DNA of 64,000 nucleotides from Lachnospiraceae bacterium A4 (GTDB taxonomy: Bacteria > Bacillota > Clostridia > Lachnospirales > Lachnospiraceae), in assembly GCA_000403215.2 (NCBI GenBank), contig KE159565.1, positions 197,489 to 261,488 on the forward strand. Reading direction: 5' to 3'. Shown one piece after another: positions 55,191 through 63,387 of this stretch. Numbering within the stretch: the stretch's first letter is position 1; the number at the start of each line of letters is the position of its first letter. A model generated the notes under the pieces. That model saw only the letters and a program-made list of their open reading frames with translations. It had not been told where the DNA came from and did no database searches. The position numbers and the translations under genes are program-made.

Positions 55191-57024
55191 GCAGAAGCAG
55201 AAAAAGACAAATAAGAATGAGGAGAGCTTGGAGGCGGGCAGGGTATTTCTCAGCCGCAGTGCGCTTTTTGGTATGCTTGACAGGCGGATTTATGTCAGTG
55301 ACCGGAATATGCTTGGCAGGAACAGCTATGCCTGTGTGTACGCAAATGGCCAGATTTATCTGAACAAAGATGTGTATCTTGCCCCGAAGGAGTGGGCGTA
55401 TGTGATTGCACACTGTATGCTGCATCTCGCATTTGGGCATTTTGATGCGGAGCGTATGCCCGGCTATGCGGCGGAGCAGCCAGATGGTTCTTGTATATGG
55501 AAGGTACAGTGCAACAGAGCGATCTGGAATACCGCCTGCGATATTTATATTACCAAATTTTTGTGGGATATCAAGTTTGGCACGCCGGTGCATGAGAATC
55601 CGGTGAATCTTTTTCAGATGGCGTTAAACGACGAGCGAAAGATATACCAGTTTTTGATGGAACGCAGTTACCCGGAGGGGGACACACGCTTTAGCACCTT
55701 GGCGAGCGGGCAGTGTGATATGATCGGGCTGGACCAGCCGCTTGTTTATCCGCAGAAGCAGCAGAATCAGTACATTGCTGATTTTGCCTATGCGCTCGCC
55801 TACTCGGTCTCTGAGGCGGTCAGCGAGGCGGGCGGACATCATCAAAAAAGTAAGCCCAATACGCCCGCGAGACGGGCGGCGTCATGGTTTATCGACCATT
55901 ATCCGCTGCTCGGCGGGCTTGCTGCACATTTTCAGCTTGTGGAGGATTATCAATACTGCATTAAAAACGAGATTTCAGTCGCGGCAATCAGTGTCTATGA
56001 CGAGGAAATCTATCTCAATACTGCGGTGCGCTACACAGAGGAACAATGGCGGTTTGTGCTGGCGCACGAGTATCTTCATGCGGGGCTTGGGCATCATGAG
56101 CGGTGCCGCGGCAGAGACCCGTATCTGTGGAATATTGCCTGTGATTTTGTCATCAATGGCTGGCTGCGTGAGATGCAGATTGGTTCCATGCCGGAGGATG
56201 GACTGCTCTATGATGAGAAGTTATGCAATCTCTCGGCAGAATCTGTCTATGATGAGATTGTCGGAAACCTGCGCAAGTATTCAAAGATGGAAACGCTGCG
56301 CGGATATGGCAAGGGCGATATCATGGGCGGTTCTTTGAAAAAAGCAGGCGCAGCGGTGTCAATGGACGAGTTCTGCAAAAATGCGTTGCAGCAGGGACTA
56401 GAGTTTCATCAGGCACAGGGGCGTGGTCTGGTTCCAGCCGGTCTGATAGAAGAAATCCGTGCGCTTTCGATGCCGCCAATCCCGTGGGATGTCGAGCTTG
56501 CAAACTGGTTTGATATATATTTTGCGCCGCTAGAGCGGTACAGGAGTTATGCGAGGCCAAGCCGCAGGCAGGCATCTACGCCGGACATACCGCGCCCGCG
56601 GTATCAGACGTTTGATATTCTGACACAGAGCCGTACTTTCGGCGTGGTGATAGACACCTCCGGCTCGATGGAGGCGCAGATGATCGGGAAGGCGCTGGGC
56701 GCTGTGGCAAGCTATGCCGCGTCGCATGATGTTCCGTATGCGCGGGTGGTATTCTGCGACGCGCAGGCGTATGATGCCGGCTATGTCTCGCCGGAGGACA
56801 TCGCTGGGCGCGTTGCCGTGAAGGGCAGGGGCGGCACGGCGATGCAGCCCGGTATCGACTTATTAGAGCGGGCAAAGGATTTTCCAAAGGACGGACCGAT
56901 TCTGATCATCACGGACGGCATGATTGAGGAGCGTATTCAGATTCGGCATGAACATGCATGGCTGCTTCCGATGGGAGGGCGGCTGCCGTTTCGCACGAGA
57001 ATGCCAGTGTTTTATTTTGAGTAG
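55183..57024 (+). CDS. VWA-domain protein with DUF2201-type metallopeptidase domain, second system
   Basis: A 613-residue cytoplasmic protein. Two related metallopeptidase-like units are present: the first has a degenerate motif HCMLHLAFGH (from His77), the second an intact zinc motif HEYLHAGLGHH (from His295). A C-terminal VWA domain begins with a complete metal site DTSGSM (Asp491), followed by GRGGTAMQPG and ITDGM. It is longer than its counterpart at 11210, which keeps one degenerate unit only. The partner MoxR ATPase overlaps it upstream. Activity as a peptidase is possible but unproven. Confidence 0.87.
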   Translation: MAKQKQKKTNKNEESLEAGRVFLSRSALFGMLDRRIYVSDRNMLGRNSYACVYANGQIYLNKDVYLAPKEWAYVIAHCMLHLAFGHFDAERMPGYAAEQPDGSCIWKVQCNRAIWNTACDIYITKFLWDIKFGTPVHENPVNLFQMALNDERKIYQFLMERSYPEGDTRFSTLASGQCDMIGLDQPLVYPQKQQNQYIADFAYALAYSVSEAVSEAGGHHQKSKPNTPARRAASWFIDHYPLLGGLAAHFQLVEDYQYCIKNEISVAAISVYDEEIYLNTAVRYTEEQWRFVLAHEYLHAGLGHHERCRGRDPYLWNIACDFVINGWLREMQIGSMPEDGLLYDEKLCNLSAESVYDEIVGNLRKYSKMETLRGYGKGDIMGGSLKKAGAAVSMDEFCKNALQQGLEFHQAQGRGLVPAGLIEEIRALSMPPIPWDVELANWFDIYFAPLERYRSYARPSRRQASTPDIPRPRYQTFDILTQSRTFGVVIDTSGSMEAQMIGKALGAVASYAASHDVPYARVVFCDAQAYDAGYVSPEDIAGRVAVKGRGGTAMQPGIDLLERAKDFPKDGPILIITDGMIEERIQIRHEHAWLLPMGGRLPFRTRMPVFYFE

Positions 57025-57032
57025 GAATTAAC

Positions 57033-57061
57033 TTGACACGATTTTTTAATAATGCTAGTAT
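57033..57061 (+). promoter_or_regulatory. Promoter of aspS
   Basis: TTGACA (57033-57038), 17-bp spacer, TAGTAT (57056-57061), about 40 bp before the aspS start. Confidence 0.75.
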
Positions 57062-57101
57062 TAAAAACATCAGGAAATAAATAGAAAAGGACGATAGAAA
57101 A

Positions 57102-58889
57102 ATGCAGGGACGTACACATCATTGTAATCAGCTTCGGCTGGAAAATGTAGGAGAGGAAGTAACACTTGTCGGCTGGTATGACAATCTGCGCAAGGTCAGC
57201 AAAAATCTGGGCTTTTTGGTTTTGAGAGACTTTTATGGAAAGACGCAGATCGTGGTCGAGACAGAGGAGATCATGGAGCAGATAGACGCCGTCAACAATG
57301 AGTCCACACTGGAGATTGTCGGCACGGTGCGCGAGCGCAGCGCCAAGAATCCCAAGATGGAGACGGGCGATATCGAGATTGTGCCGTCAAAAGTCACCGT
57401 GTTAGGGAAGTGTCAGTATAATGAACTGCCCTTCCAGATTGACCACTCCAAGGAGGCGGACGAGAACACACGGTTAAAATACCGTTATTTGGATTTGCGC
57501 AATCCCGCAGTGAAGTCCAAGATCGTGCTCAGGAGTAAGATTGTCGCAGACCTTCGCGCGGCGATGATCGGCCACGACTTTATGGAAATCACCACGCCGA
57601 TTCTGACATGCTCATCACCGGAGGGCGCGCGTGATTATCTTGTGCCGTCAAGGAATCATCCGGGAAAATTTTATGCGCTGCCGCAGGCGCCGCAACAGTT
57701 CAAGCAGTTGCTGATGGCATCTGGATTTGACCGTTATTTCCAGATTGCGCCCTGCTTCCGTGATGAAGATGCGCGCGCGGACCGCTCGCCGGGTGAATTT
57801 TACCAGTTGGATATGGAGATGGCGTTTGCGAGCCAAGAGGATGTCTTTGCGATCTTGGAGGACGTGCTGCCGCCCATTTTTGCAAAATACGGCATTTATC
57901 ATGAGGCGTCCAAACCGCCCTTCATGAGAATCCCTTATCTGGAGGCGATGGAGAAATACGGTTCGGACAAGCCGGACCTGCGCATAGACCTTCTGGTGCA
58001 GGACGCGACGGCAGCGCTTGCAGACTGCGGCTTTGAGCCGTTTGCCGGCAGGACGGTGAAGGCAGTTGTCGCAGATCATTTCACAGGGACAAGGAAACAG
58101 ATCGACAAGATGTGCGCTGACATCGAGGTGGTGAGCGCGCAGAAAACGTATTGGTTCCGCTTAGATGAAAATGGAGAGCTTGTCGGCGGCATCTCCAAGT
58201 TTGTGCAGGAGAAGAAAGCGGCGGTGATCGAAGCCCTCGGATTAAAGAATGGCAGTTTTGTGGCACTTGCCGCAGGGGATTTAAAAACTGCGCAAAAGAC
58301 GTCTGGCGTCATCAGGAAAACGCTTGCAAACACCTTTGACGGCTATATGAATAAGGACAGCTACGAGTTCTGCTGGATTGTCGATTTCCCTATGTATGAG
58401 ATTGGCGAGGAGTCCGGCGAGCTGGAGTTCTGCCACAATCCGTTCTCCATGCCGCAGGGCGGCGCGCAAGCGCTTGCGACGAAGGAACCGCTGGACATTC
58501 TGGCGTATCAGTACGACCTTGTGTGCAACGGCGTCGAGCTGTCGTCGGGCGCGGTCCGCAATCACGACCCGGAGATCATGATCAAGGCGTTTGAGATTGT
58601 GGGACTTGGCGAGGAGGACGTGAAGGCGAAGTTCCCCGCGATGTACAATGCATTCTGCTATGGCGCGCCGCCACACGCAGGCATCGCGCCCGGTGTGGAC
58701 CGCATGGTCATGCTGATCGCAGGGGAGGAGAGTATCCGCGAGATTATTCCATTCCCGATGAACAAGACCGCGCAGGATGTCATGATGGGTGCGCCCGCGG
58801 CGGTGGACGAGCGGCAGCTAAGCGACGTGCATATCAGGATTGTGGAGGAGAACAAGGAAGCCTCACAGGTAATATCTTCTCATTTATGA
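57102..58889 (+). CDS. aspS: Aspartate--tRNA ligase
   Basis: A 595-residue class II aminoacyl-tRNA synthetase, normal length for bacterial AspRS. Order: N-terminal OB-fold anticodon-binding domain (LVGWYDNLRKVSKNLGF), class II motif 1 region (HDFMEITTPILT), motif 2 (FRDEDARADRSPGEFYQLDMEM), the bacterial GAD insertion (about 300-420), and motif 3 (GIAPGVDRMVML). The NPFSMP segment is also typical. It charges tRNA-Asp, and may also charge tRNA-Asn if the enzyme is non-discriminating. It has its own promoter and no T-box leader. The promoter of the second toxin locus begins one base after its stop. Confidence 0.97.
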   Translation: MQGRTHHCNQLRLENVGEEVTLVGWYDNLRKVSKNLGFLVLRDFYGKTQIVVETEEIMEQIDAVNNESTLEIVGTVRERSAKNPKMETGDIEIVPSKVTVLGKCQYNELPFQIDHSKEADENTRLKYRYLDLRNPAVKSKIVLRSKIVADLRAAMIGHDFMEITTPILTCSSPEGARDYLVPSRNHPGKFYALPQAPQQFKQLLMASGFDRYFQIAPCFRDEDARADRSPGEFYQLDMEMAFASQEDVFAILEDVLPPIFAKYGIYHEASKPPFMRIPYLEAMEKYGSDKPDLRIDLLVQDATAALADCGFEPFAGRTVKAVVADHFTGTRKQIDKMCADIEVVSAQKTYWFRLDENGELVGGISKFVQEKKAAVIEALGLKNGSFVALAAGDLKTAQKTSGVIRKTLANTFDGYMNKDSYEFCWIVDFPMYEIGEESGELEFCHNPFSMPQGGAQALATKEPLDILAYQYDLVCNGVELSSGAVRNHDPEIMIKAFEIVGLGEEDVKAKFPAMYNAFCYGAPPHAGIAPGVDRMVMLIAGEESIREIIPFPMNKTAQDVMMGAPAAVDERQLSDVHIRIVEENKEASQVISSHL

Positions 58890-58918
58890 TTGAGAAATAC
58901 ATGTGTTCATGATATAAT
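58890..58918 (+). promoter_or_regulatory. Promoter of type I toxin locus 2
   Basis: A -35 TTGAGA (58890-58895) and a perfect -10 TATAAT (58913-58918) with a 17-bp spacer, directly after the aspS stop codon. Confidence 0.75.
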
Positions 58919-59011
58919 GAAAATGTATAACAGAACAGAAAGCAGGATGCGATTTTTGAGAACGTTAGTTCTTTGTGATGCCCTCTAGTTTGACGAAAGA
59001 GGGTGGTGCCC

Positions 59012-59092
59012 ATGAGCATAATGGAAGTTTTAACGTTATTGCTTGTTATTTTTACAGCACTGTCTTACATAGACAATCATAAAAAGAAATAG
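59012..59092 (+). CDS. 26-residue membrane peptide, probable type I toxin (locus 2)
   Basis: A 26-residue peptide with a single membrane helix (LTLLLVIFTAL) and a charged tail (DNHKKK), 19 of 26 residues identical to the locus 1 peptide. The ribosome site is GAGGGTGGTGCCC; a second in-frame ATG lies three codons in. The message leader is about 85 nt. The last bases of the gene overlap the terminator stem of the convergent antisense RNA. Conservation of peptide, promoter spacing and antisense layout in two places supports a TxpA/BsrG-like type I toxin. Confidence 0.77.
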   Translation: MSIMEVLTLLLVIFTALSYIDNHKKK

Positions 59093-59182
59093 CATCCCAA
59101 CCGCCTAAAGTGTGGATGCTATTTCTTTATGAAACATTTTTACTGAGGGCATATCGGAACTTCGTGTCCGATAAACCTTTCT
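59080..59182 (-). ncRNA. Predicted antisense antitoxin RNA (locus 2)
   Basis: On the minus strand: -35 TTGCAA (59212-59217), 17-bp spacer, perfect -10 TATAAT (59189-59194). A 12-bp perfect terminator stem GAAATAGCATCC / GGATGCTATTTC (59086-59125) is followed by TTTTTAT. A second stem TATCGGA / TCCGATA lies near 59152-59173. The RNA of about 103 nt overlaps the 3' end of the toxin gene, as at locus 1. Confidence 0.7.
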
Positions 59183-59339
59183 GCTTTGATTATACACCTG
59201 AGCCGCTTGTTTTGCAAGTGGCTCTTTTACTATAATTAAACAGCACTGTTTTAAAGGTATCTTATTTATTTTCTGCTATACAACCCATCATGCCACGTGC
59301 TATAATTTAGAAAAATTAGAAGAAAAGGAGTTTGAGAAA

Positions 59340-59945
59340 ATGGACAAAAAAGCAATGTACAATCTAACCTATGGCTTATTTATTCTGACCGCAAAGGAGG
59401 GCGATAAGGACAATGGCTGCATCGTCAACACCGTCTCACAGGTGACGACGGAGCCAAACCGTATCGTGGTGGCAGTGAACAAGAAAAATTATACGCATGA
59501 CATGATCGTGCGCACAGGTGTGTTTAACGTGTCGATTCTGACTGAGAAATCCAAATTTGACACCTACAAGCACTGGGGATTCCAGAGCGGCGCAGACGTT
59601 GACAAGACAGAGGCAATCACCTACAGCCGCGCGGAAAACGGCGTTATCTACATTGCCGAGGAGACCAATGCATATCTTTCTGCAAAAGTCGTTTCTACGA
59701 CAGACCTTGGCACCCATACGCTGTTTCTGGCAGATGTGACAGATGGCGGCGTGCTCTCAGAGGAGGCGTCTGTCACCTATAGTTATTATCAGAACCATAT
59801 TAAGACAGCGCCCGCTGCTACGGAGAAGAAAAAGGGATTTATCTGTACTGTGTGCGGCTATGTCTATGAGGGCGATGTTCTTCCAGAAGATTTTGTGTGC
59901 CCATGGTGCAAGCATCCGGCATCGGATTTTAAGCGGATTGAGTAA
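59340..59945 (+). CDS. Flavin reductase-rubredoxin fusion (high-molecular-weight rubredoxin)
   Basis: A 201-residue fusion. Residues 1-150 are a flavin reductase-like FMN-binding split barrel (MYNLTYGLFILTA, NTVSQVTTEPNRIVVAV, SILTEKSKFDTYKHWGF). The C-terminal 40 residues are a rubredoxin with both iron-binding pairs, CTVCGYVY and CPWCKHP. Proteins of this layout (Hrb) pass electrons from NAD(P)H to flavodiiron proteins that reduce oxygen or nitric oxide in anaerobes. No flavodiiron gene is adjacent. AGGAG precedes the start. A palindromic terminator follows. Confidence 0.92.
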   Translation: MDKKAMYNLTYGLFILTAKEGDKDNGCIVNTVSQVTTEPNRIVVAVNKKNYTHDMIVRTGVFNVSILTEKSKFDTYKHWGFQSGADVDKTEAITYSRAENGVIYIAEETNAYLSAKVVSTTDLGTHTLFLADVTDGGVLSEEASVTYSYYQNHIKTAPAATEKKKGFICTVCGYVYEGDVLPEDFVCPWCKHPASDFKRIE

Positions 59946-59952
59946 GGGACAG

Positions 59953-59980
59953 CGGCAGGCATATGCCTGCCGATTTTAAA
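59953..59980 (+). terminator. Palindromic terminator-like hairpin
   Basis: CGGCAGGCAT / ATGCCTGCCG form a perfect 20-bp palindrome followed by ATTTTAAA, between the rubredoxin fusion and the ATPase gene. Confidence 0.6.
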
Positions 59981-60010
59981 GGTAATATCAAACAAAGGAG
60001 CGCTCAAACT

Positions 60011-60985
60011 ATGTACATTCAGATTTCGGAAACAGGGGTGATAAAAAGGCAGAAAGTGGATATCGACAGCGATGTTTCTATTATATATGGCTACAATAAT
60101 AGCGGAAAGACCACACTTTTAAAGGCACTTGACCAAGCATTTGCGAACAGGCAGATGGAGAAGTTTATCTTAGGGCAGTCTGGAGATCAGGCACTGTATA
60201 TTCCGACGAACAGAATTGTCGTTAGCGAACATAGTACGGAACAGCCCCAGTTAAAGGATTGTGAGGACTGGCTTCACTATCAGAAAGACAGCTATAAGGA
60301 TTACAGCCTTCATTTAAAGAGGCTTCGCGACCATATTCTTTCCAATGAGATTGTACATCAATTTATCTGTGGGGCAATTCATAAGATTTTTGATATAAAG
60401 GTAAACGAGCTGAACAGCAGATATAGCGACGGGATTGAAAATATTATCAATATTTACCTGAGCATTATATGGGCGATGATGTGGAATACTGATTTTTCAG
60501 TGCTGTCAGAGAAAGCATTTTTTGATGAACTTTCCCAAAAACAACTCTATGTAATGATAGATGAGATTGAAATGTATCTGCATGTGAATATTCAGTCGAA
60601 GTTAATAGGAAGTATTAAGCAGGATTTTCCAGCATGTCATTTGATTATGACGACCCATTCTCCACTCCTCCTGACAAGATACAAACAGTGCTTGATTTAT
60701 AAAATACAAGCAGGCAAGCTGAAGATGATTGAGGAAGATATGTATTATGAAGATTTAAACATCATTTACGATCAATTATTTGATGTGGATGAACTTCCGA
60801 AAAAATTTCAAAAGGATATCAATCTCTTGGGAAACGCTGTGATGAAAAACAGGGTGGACGATACAGAGAAGATACAATCTATGATAAAACATATGAGAGA
60901 GGAATACCCAAATTTATCCAGAAGATACAACGCTATTATAACGAAGGCAGAAAATATTGGAGATAAAAATGATCAAAATACATAG
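60011..60985 (+). CDS. AAA ATPase of Septu/PtuA-like type
   Basis: A 324-residue ABC-type/SMC-like ATPase. Walker A is YGYNNSGKTT at about residues 27-36. Walker B is LYVMIDEIEMYLH near 180-195, and a switch His lies in MTTHSPLLLTR, as in OLD/PtuA ATPases. There is no TOPRIM nuclease domain. The start at 60011 follows AAGGAGCGCTCAAACT. It overlaps the HNH gene by 17 bases. An ATPase directly coupled to a PtuB-like nuclease is the layout of the Septu anti-phage system, in which the ATPase senses infection and controls nuclease activity. Assignment is by motif and context. Confidence 0.8.
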   Translation: MYIQISETGVIKRQKVDIDSDVSIIYGYNNSGKTTLLKALDQAFANRQMEKFILGQSGDQALYIPTNRIVVSEHSTEQPQLKDCEDWLHYQKDSYKDYSLHLKRLRDHILSNEIVHQFICGAIHKIFDIKVNELNSRYSDGIENIINIYLSIIWAMMWNTDFSVLSEKAFFDELSQKQLYVMIDEIEMYLHVNIQSKLIGSIKQDFPACHLIMTTHSPLLLTRYKQCLIYKIQAGKLKMIEEDMYYEDLNIIYDQLFDVDELPKKFQKDINLLGNAVMKNRVDDTEKIQSMIKHMREEYPNLSRRYNAIITKAENIGDKNDQNT

Positions 60986-61613
60986 AACCCACAATCCGGC
61001 AGTATTGGAAAAGACGAATAAGACGTTTCAGACAGAAATCGCTGGAATGAATGAGAAAGAGGCATACGACTTTTATAAAAAGCATAGCCGCGTCTACCTG
61101 TATAATACAAATGAAACCAAAACGCATTTTAAGATAATGAATAAAGAGCGGTGTTCTTTTTGTACGAAATTCATACAGGATTTTGACGATGAAATGACAG
61201 TTGAGCATATCCAGTTAAAAAGAGACGCGCCGCAATTGATTTTTGAGTGGAATAATTTACTGTGTTCATGCAGGACCTGTAATACGAAAAGAAGTACAAA
61301 GGCCCATTCTTCTGAAAAGTATCTTGATCCAACAAATATTACAGATATTGAGAAATATTTCTGTTATGAGCTCGACGGAAAGGTTTATCCGAATCAGGAG
61401 CTGAGCCGGCAAGAACAGCAGCAGGCAGCGTATATGATCAAATTATACCAGTTAAATCGAAAGGGGCTGGTGTGTAAGAGACGTGAGTTCATGAAACAAA
61501 TCATGTCAGATGATGATTTTTACAATAGTTTGAAAACAATGGACGAAGCCAGTCAAAATATAATATTTTTATCCGTGTTTGCATACTATAAGAGGCAGAG
61601 AATGCCTTCATGA
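60969..61613 (+). CDS. PtuB-like HNH endonuclease
   Basis: A 214-residue nuclease. The N-terminus MIKIHRTHNPAVLEK matches the opening of the TIGR02646/PtuB group. The zinc-linked HNH core follows: CSFC, then VEHIQLKRDAP (catalytic His), WNNLLCSCRTCN (second Cys pair, Asn) and KRSTKAH. The C-terminal helical part has AAYMIKLYQLNRKGLVCKRREF, also typical of the group. The start at 60969 has GGAGATAAAA and lies inside the ATPase gene end. It would be the DNA- or RNA-cutting effector of the Septu-like pair. Confidence 0.85.
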   Translation: MIKIHRTHNPAVLEKTNKTFQTEIAGMNEKEAYDFYKKHSRVYLYNTNETKTHFKIMNKERCSFCTKFIQDFDDEMTVEHIQLKRDAPQLIFEWNNLLCSCRTCNTKRSTKAHSSEKYLDPTNITDIEKYFCYELDGKVYPNQELSRQEQQQAAYMIKLYQLNRKGLVCKRREFMKQIMSDDDFYNSLKTMDEASQNIIFLSVFAYYKRQRMPS

Positions 61614-61698
61614 GTGTATGTGGATTGCAGCAATAGGAAGATAGGACCGTCTCAAGCTGACAGACGGGAGTTCACATAAAAGGAGGTATTTATATAGT

Positions 61699-63342
61699 AT
61701 GGAGAGCAAGGTGTTTATTTTGGACCAGACTACAATCAAGAAGCTGCTGACAATATTTAAACTTGTCATACCAGACTTTCAGAGAAACTTTGTGTGGAAG
61801 AAGAAAAAGAAAGAGCAGCTATTGGCGTCCCTGTTTCGGGGATTTCCAATCGGTGCGATCACATTGTATCAGGACAAAAATGCGTATTATATTATAGATG
61901 GTTTGCAGCGGATTAATACGTTAAACCAGTATCTTGCGCGGCCGGGCACGATTATTTCTTTTGAAGCATTTTTTAAGAAGGCTGAACCAGAGCTTCGTGA
62001 ATACATGATAAAGAAACAACTGGATATAGAGCTTCCTCTCTTAAAAAAGAGTATTAGAACATGGTATGATAATTTGAACAACCTGTATGAATTTGAAAAG
62101 GTCAGTGTCTTTTACGGTGTGTTGAACAAGGGCAACGCAAAGCTTGCGCGGCTATTCTCCGATCTGGAGTTGGTGGAGGGGCTTCTTGACATACTGAAAT
62201 CAAAAATAGAAATCGTTCATGATGATATTGCGTTGATTATATACAAGGGAAGCAAGGAGGACTTGCCAGAATTATTTAAGAATATCAATACAGGTAGTGT
62301 GGCGCTGTCACAGTATGAGATTTTACAGTCTGTGTGGAACGACTATATTTTGGACAGCAGTCTGATTCAGGATACCAGAGAGGCATTTGGCAGAGAGCTG
62401 GAATTGATTCAGAATGAGTATGAGATTGATGCCATCAAAGAGGCGGGGACATTTGATATATTTAAAAATATAGTTGGATTAAACCACATGATCTGCTGTG
62501 AGGAGGAGTGCAGTGTGCTCTTTCCCGGCTTTAAGAAAGAACCGAAACCTTTTGAGAGTGGAATTGTCAAATATTACGACAATGACAGCATTGCGTTTGA
62601 GATTTATTCTACACTTTTGTGCAATGCGCCAAATCAGATTGTAAAGGCGATTGATCAGGTGTACAAACAGGAGGACAGCGCGAAAATCAGCCGCTTTATA
62701 AATCAGATCAATCAAGTGATTCTTGAAGCGCTGCATCAGGCAGTCCAAGAGCTGAAACGCAGAAATGCCGGGCTGCTGGAGAGCAAATACCATGCGCTTT
62801 ATATTTTGGCTGGTATCATCTTTTCAAAATATGATATCCATGTTGAAACCCTGACCGTGACGCAGACAGAAGAAAATAAAAAGATTTACAGTATCAGCCT
62901 TGATATAGAACAGCACAAAAAAGATAAATGGTTTGTGGGTGAAAAAAGGCAGGTAGGATTTTTAAATATTCAGTTAGAAAACCTTCTTGGCATGAAAAGT
63001 GACAGCAGTCATAATAAAAATAATACAGCTTCGCAGCCAGCAGGGCTGAGAATCAAAATCGAAAACCAGATTATCGCTGCCAATACAGTCAAGGGATTTT
63101 ACACAAAAATATTCCAGTATCTCGACGACCAGTTTGACTTAAAGGACTATGTTCCCTATGCGACTGGCAAAAAGAGATATCTTGTCAATCACACCATGCA
63201 TCATATTAATGGGGATATGTTTCTCGCCCCGATCAGGGTTGGAGACTATTATATCGAGACACACAAGAGCAGAAGCGGTGCATTGAGAGATGTATATAAC
63301 TATATGAAACACATTGGCGTCGATGTTGAATATATTGAATAA
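61699..63342 (+). CDS. DUF262 (ParB-like fold) protein
   Basis: A 547-residue protein. The DUF262 domain spans about residues 1-200, with IPDFQRNFVWKKKKKEQLL, SLFRGFPIGAITLY and the nucleotide-binding/hydrolysis motif IIDGLQRINTLNQYL (family consensus DGQQR). Later come FKNINTGSVALSQYEI and a C-terminal region ending VGDYYIETHKSRSGALRDVYNYM. No DUF1524/HNH domain is visible at the C-terminus, unlike GmrD-type enzymes. AAAGGAGG precedes the start by about 12 bases. It lies 85 nt after the HNH gene in the same direction, making it a probable third component of that defence locus. Confidence 0.82.
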   Translation: MESKVFILDQTTIKKLLTIFKLVIPDFQRNFVWKKKKKEQLLASLFRGFPIGAITLYQDKNAYYIIDGLQRINTLNQYLARPGTIISFEAFFKKAEPELREYMIKKQLDIELPLLKKSIRTWYDNLNNLYEFEKVSVFYGVLNKGNAKLARLFSDLELVEGLLDILKSKIEIVHDDIALIIYKGSKEDLPELFKNINTGSVALSQYEILQSVWNDYILDSSLIQDTREAFGRELELIQNEYEIDAIKEAGTFDIFKNIVGLNHMICCEEECSVLFPGFKKEPKPFESGIVKYYDNDSIAFEIYSTLLCNAPNQIVKAIDQVYKQEDSAKISRFINQINQVILEALHQAVQELKRRNAGLLESKYHALYILAGIIFSKYDIHVETLTVTQTEENKKIYSISLDIEQHKKDKWFVGEKRQVGFLNIQLENLLGMKSDSSHNKNNTASQPAGLRIKIENQIIAANTVKGFYTKIFQYLDDQFDLKDYVPYATGKKRYLVNHTMHHINGDMFLAPIRVGDYYIETHKSRSGALRDVYNYMKHIGVDVEYIE

Positions 63343-63387
63343 TGTGGCACCAAAGCCAGAAAATCTAGTATAAAAAGGGGCGGCACC

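Noticed and set aside
54605-55363. 252-codon plus-strand frame overlapping the second MoxR and VWA genes
   Set aside because: It is in another frame of two intact genes with clear motifs and has a composition typical of a shifted frame.
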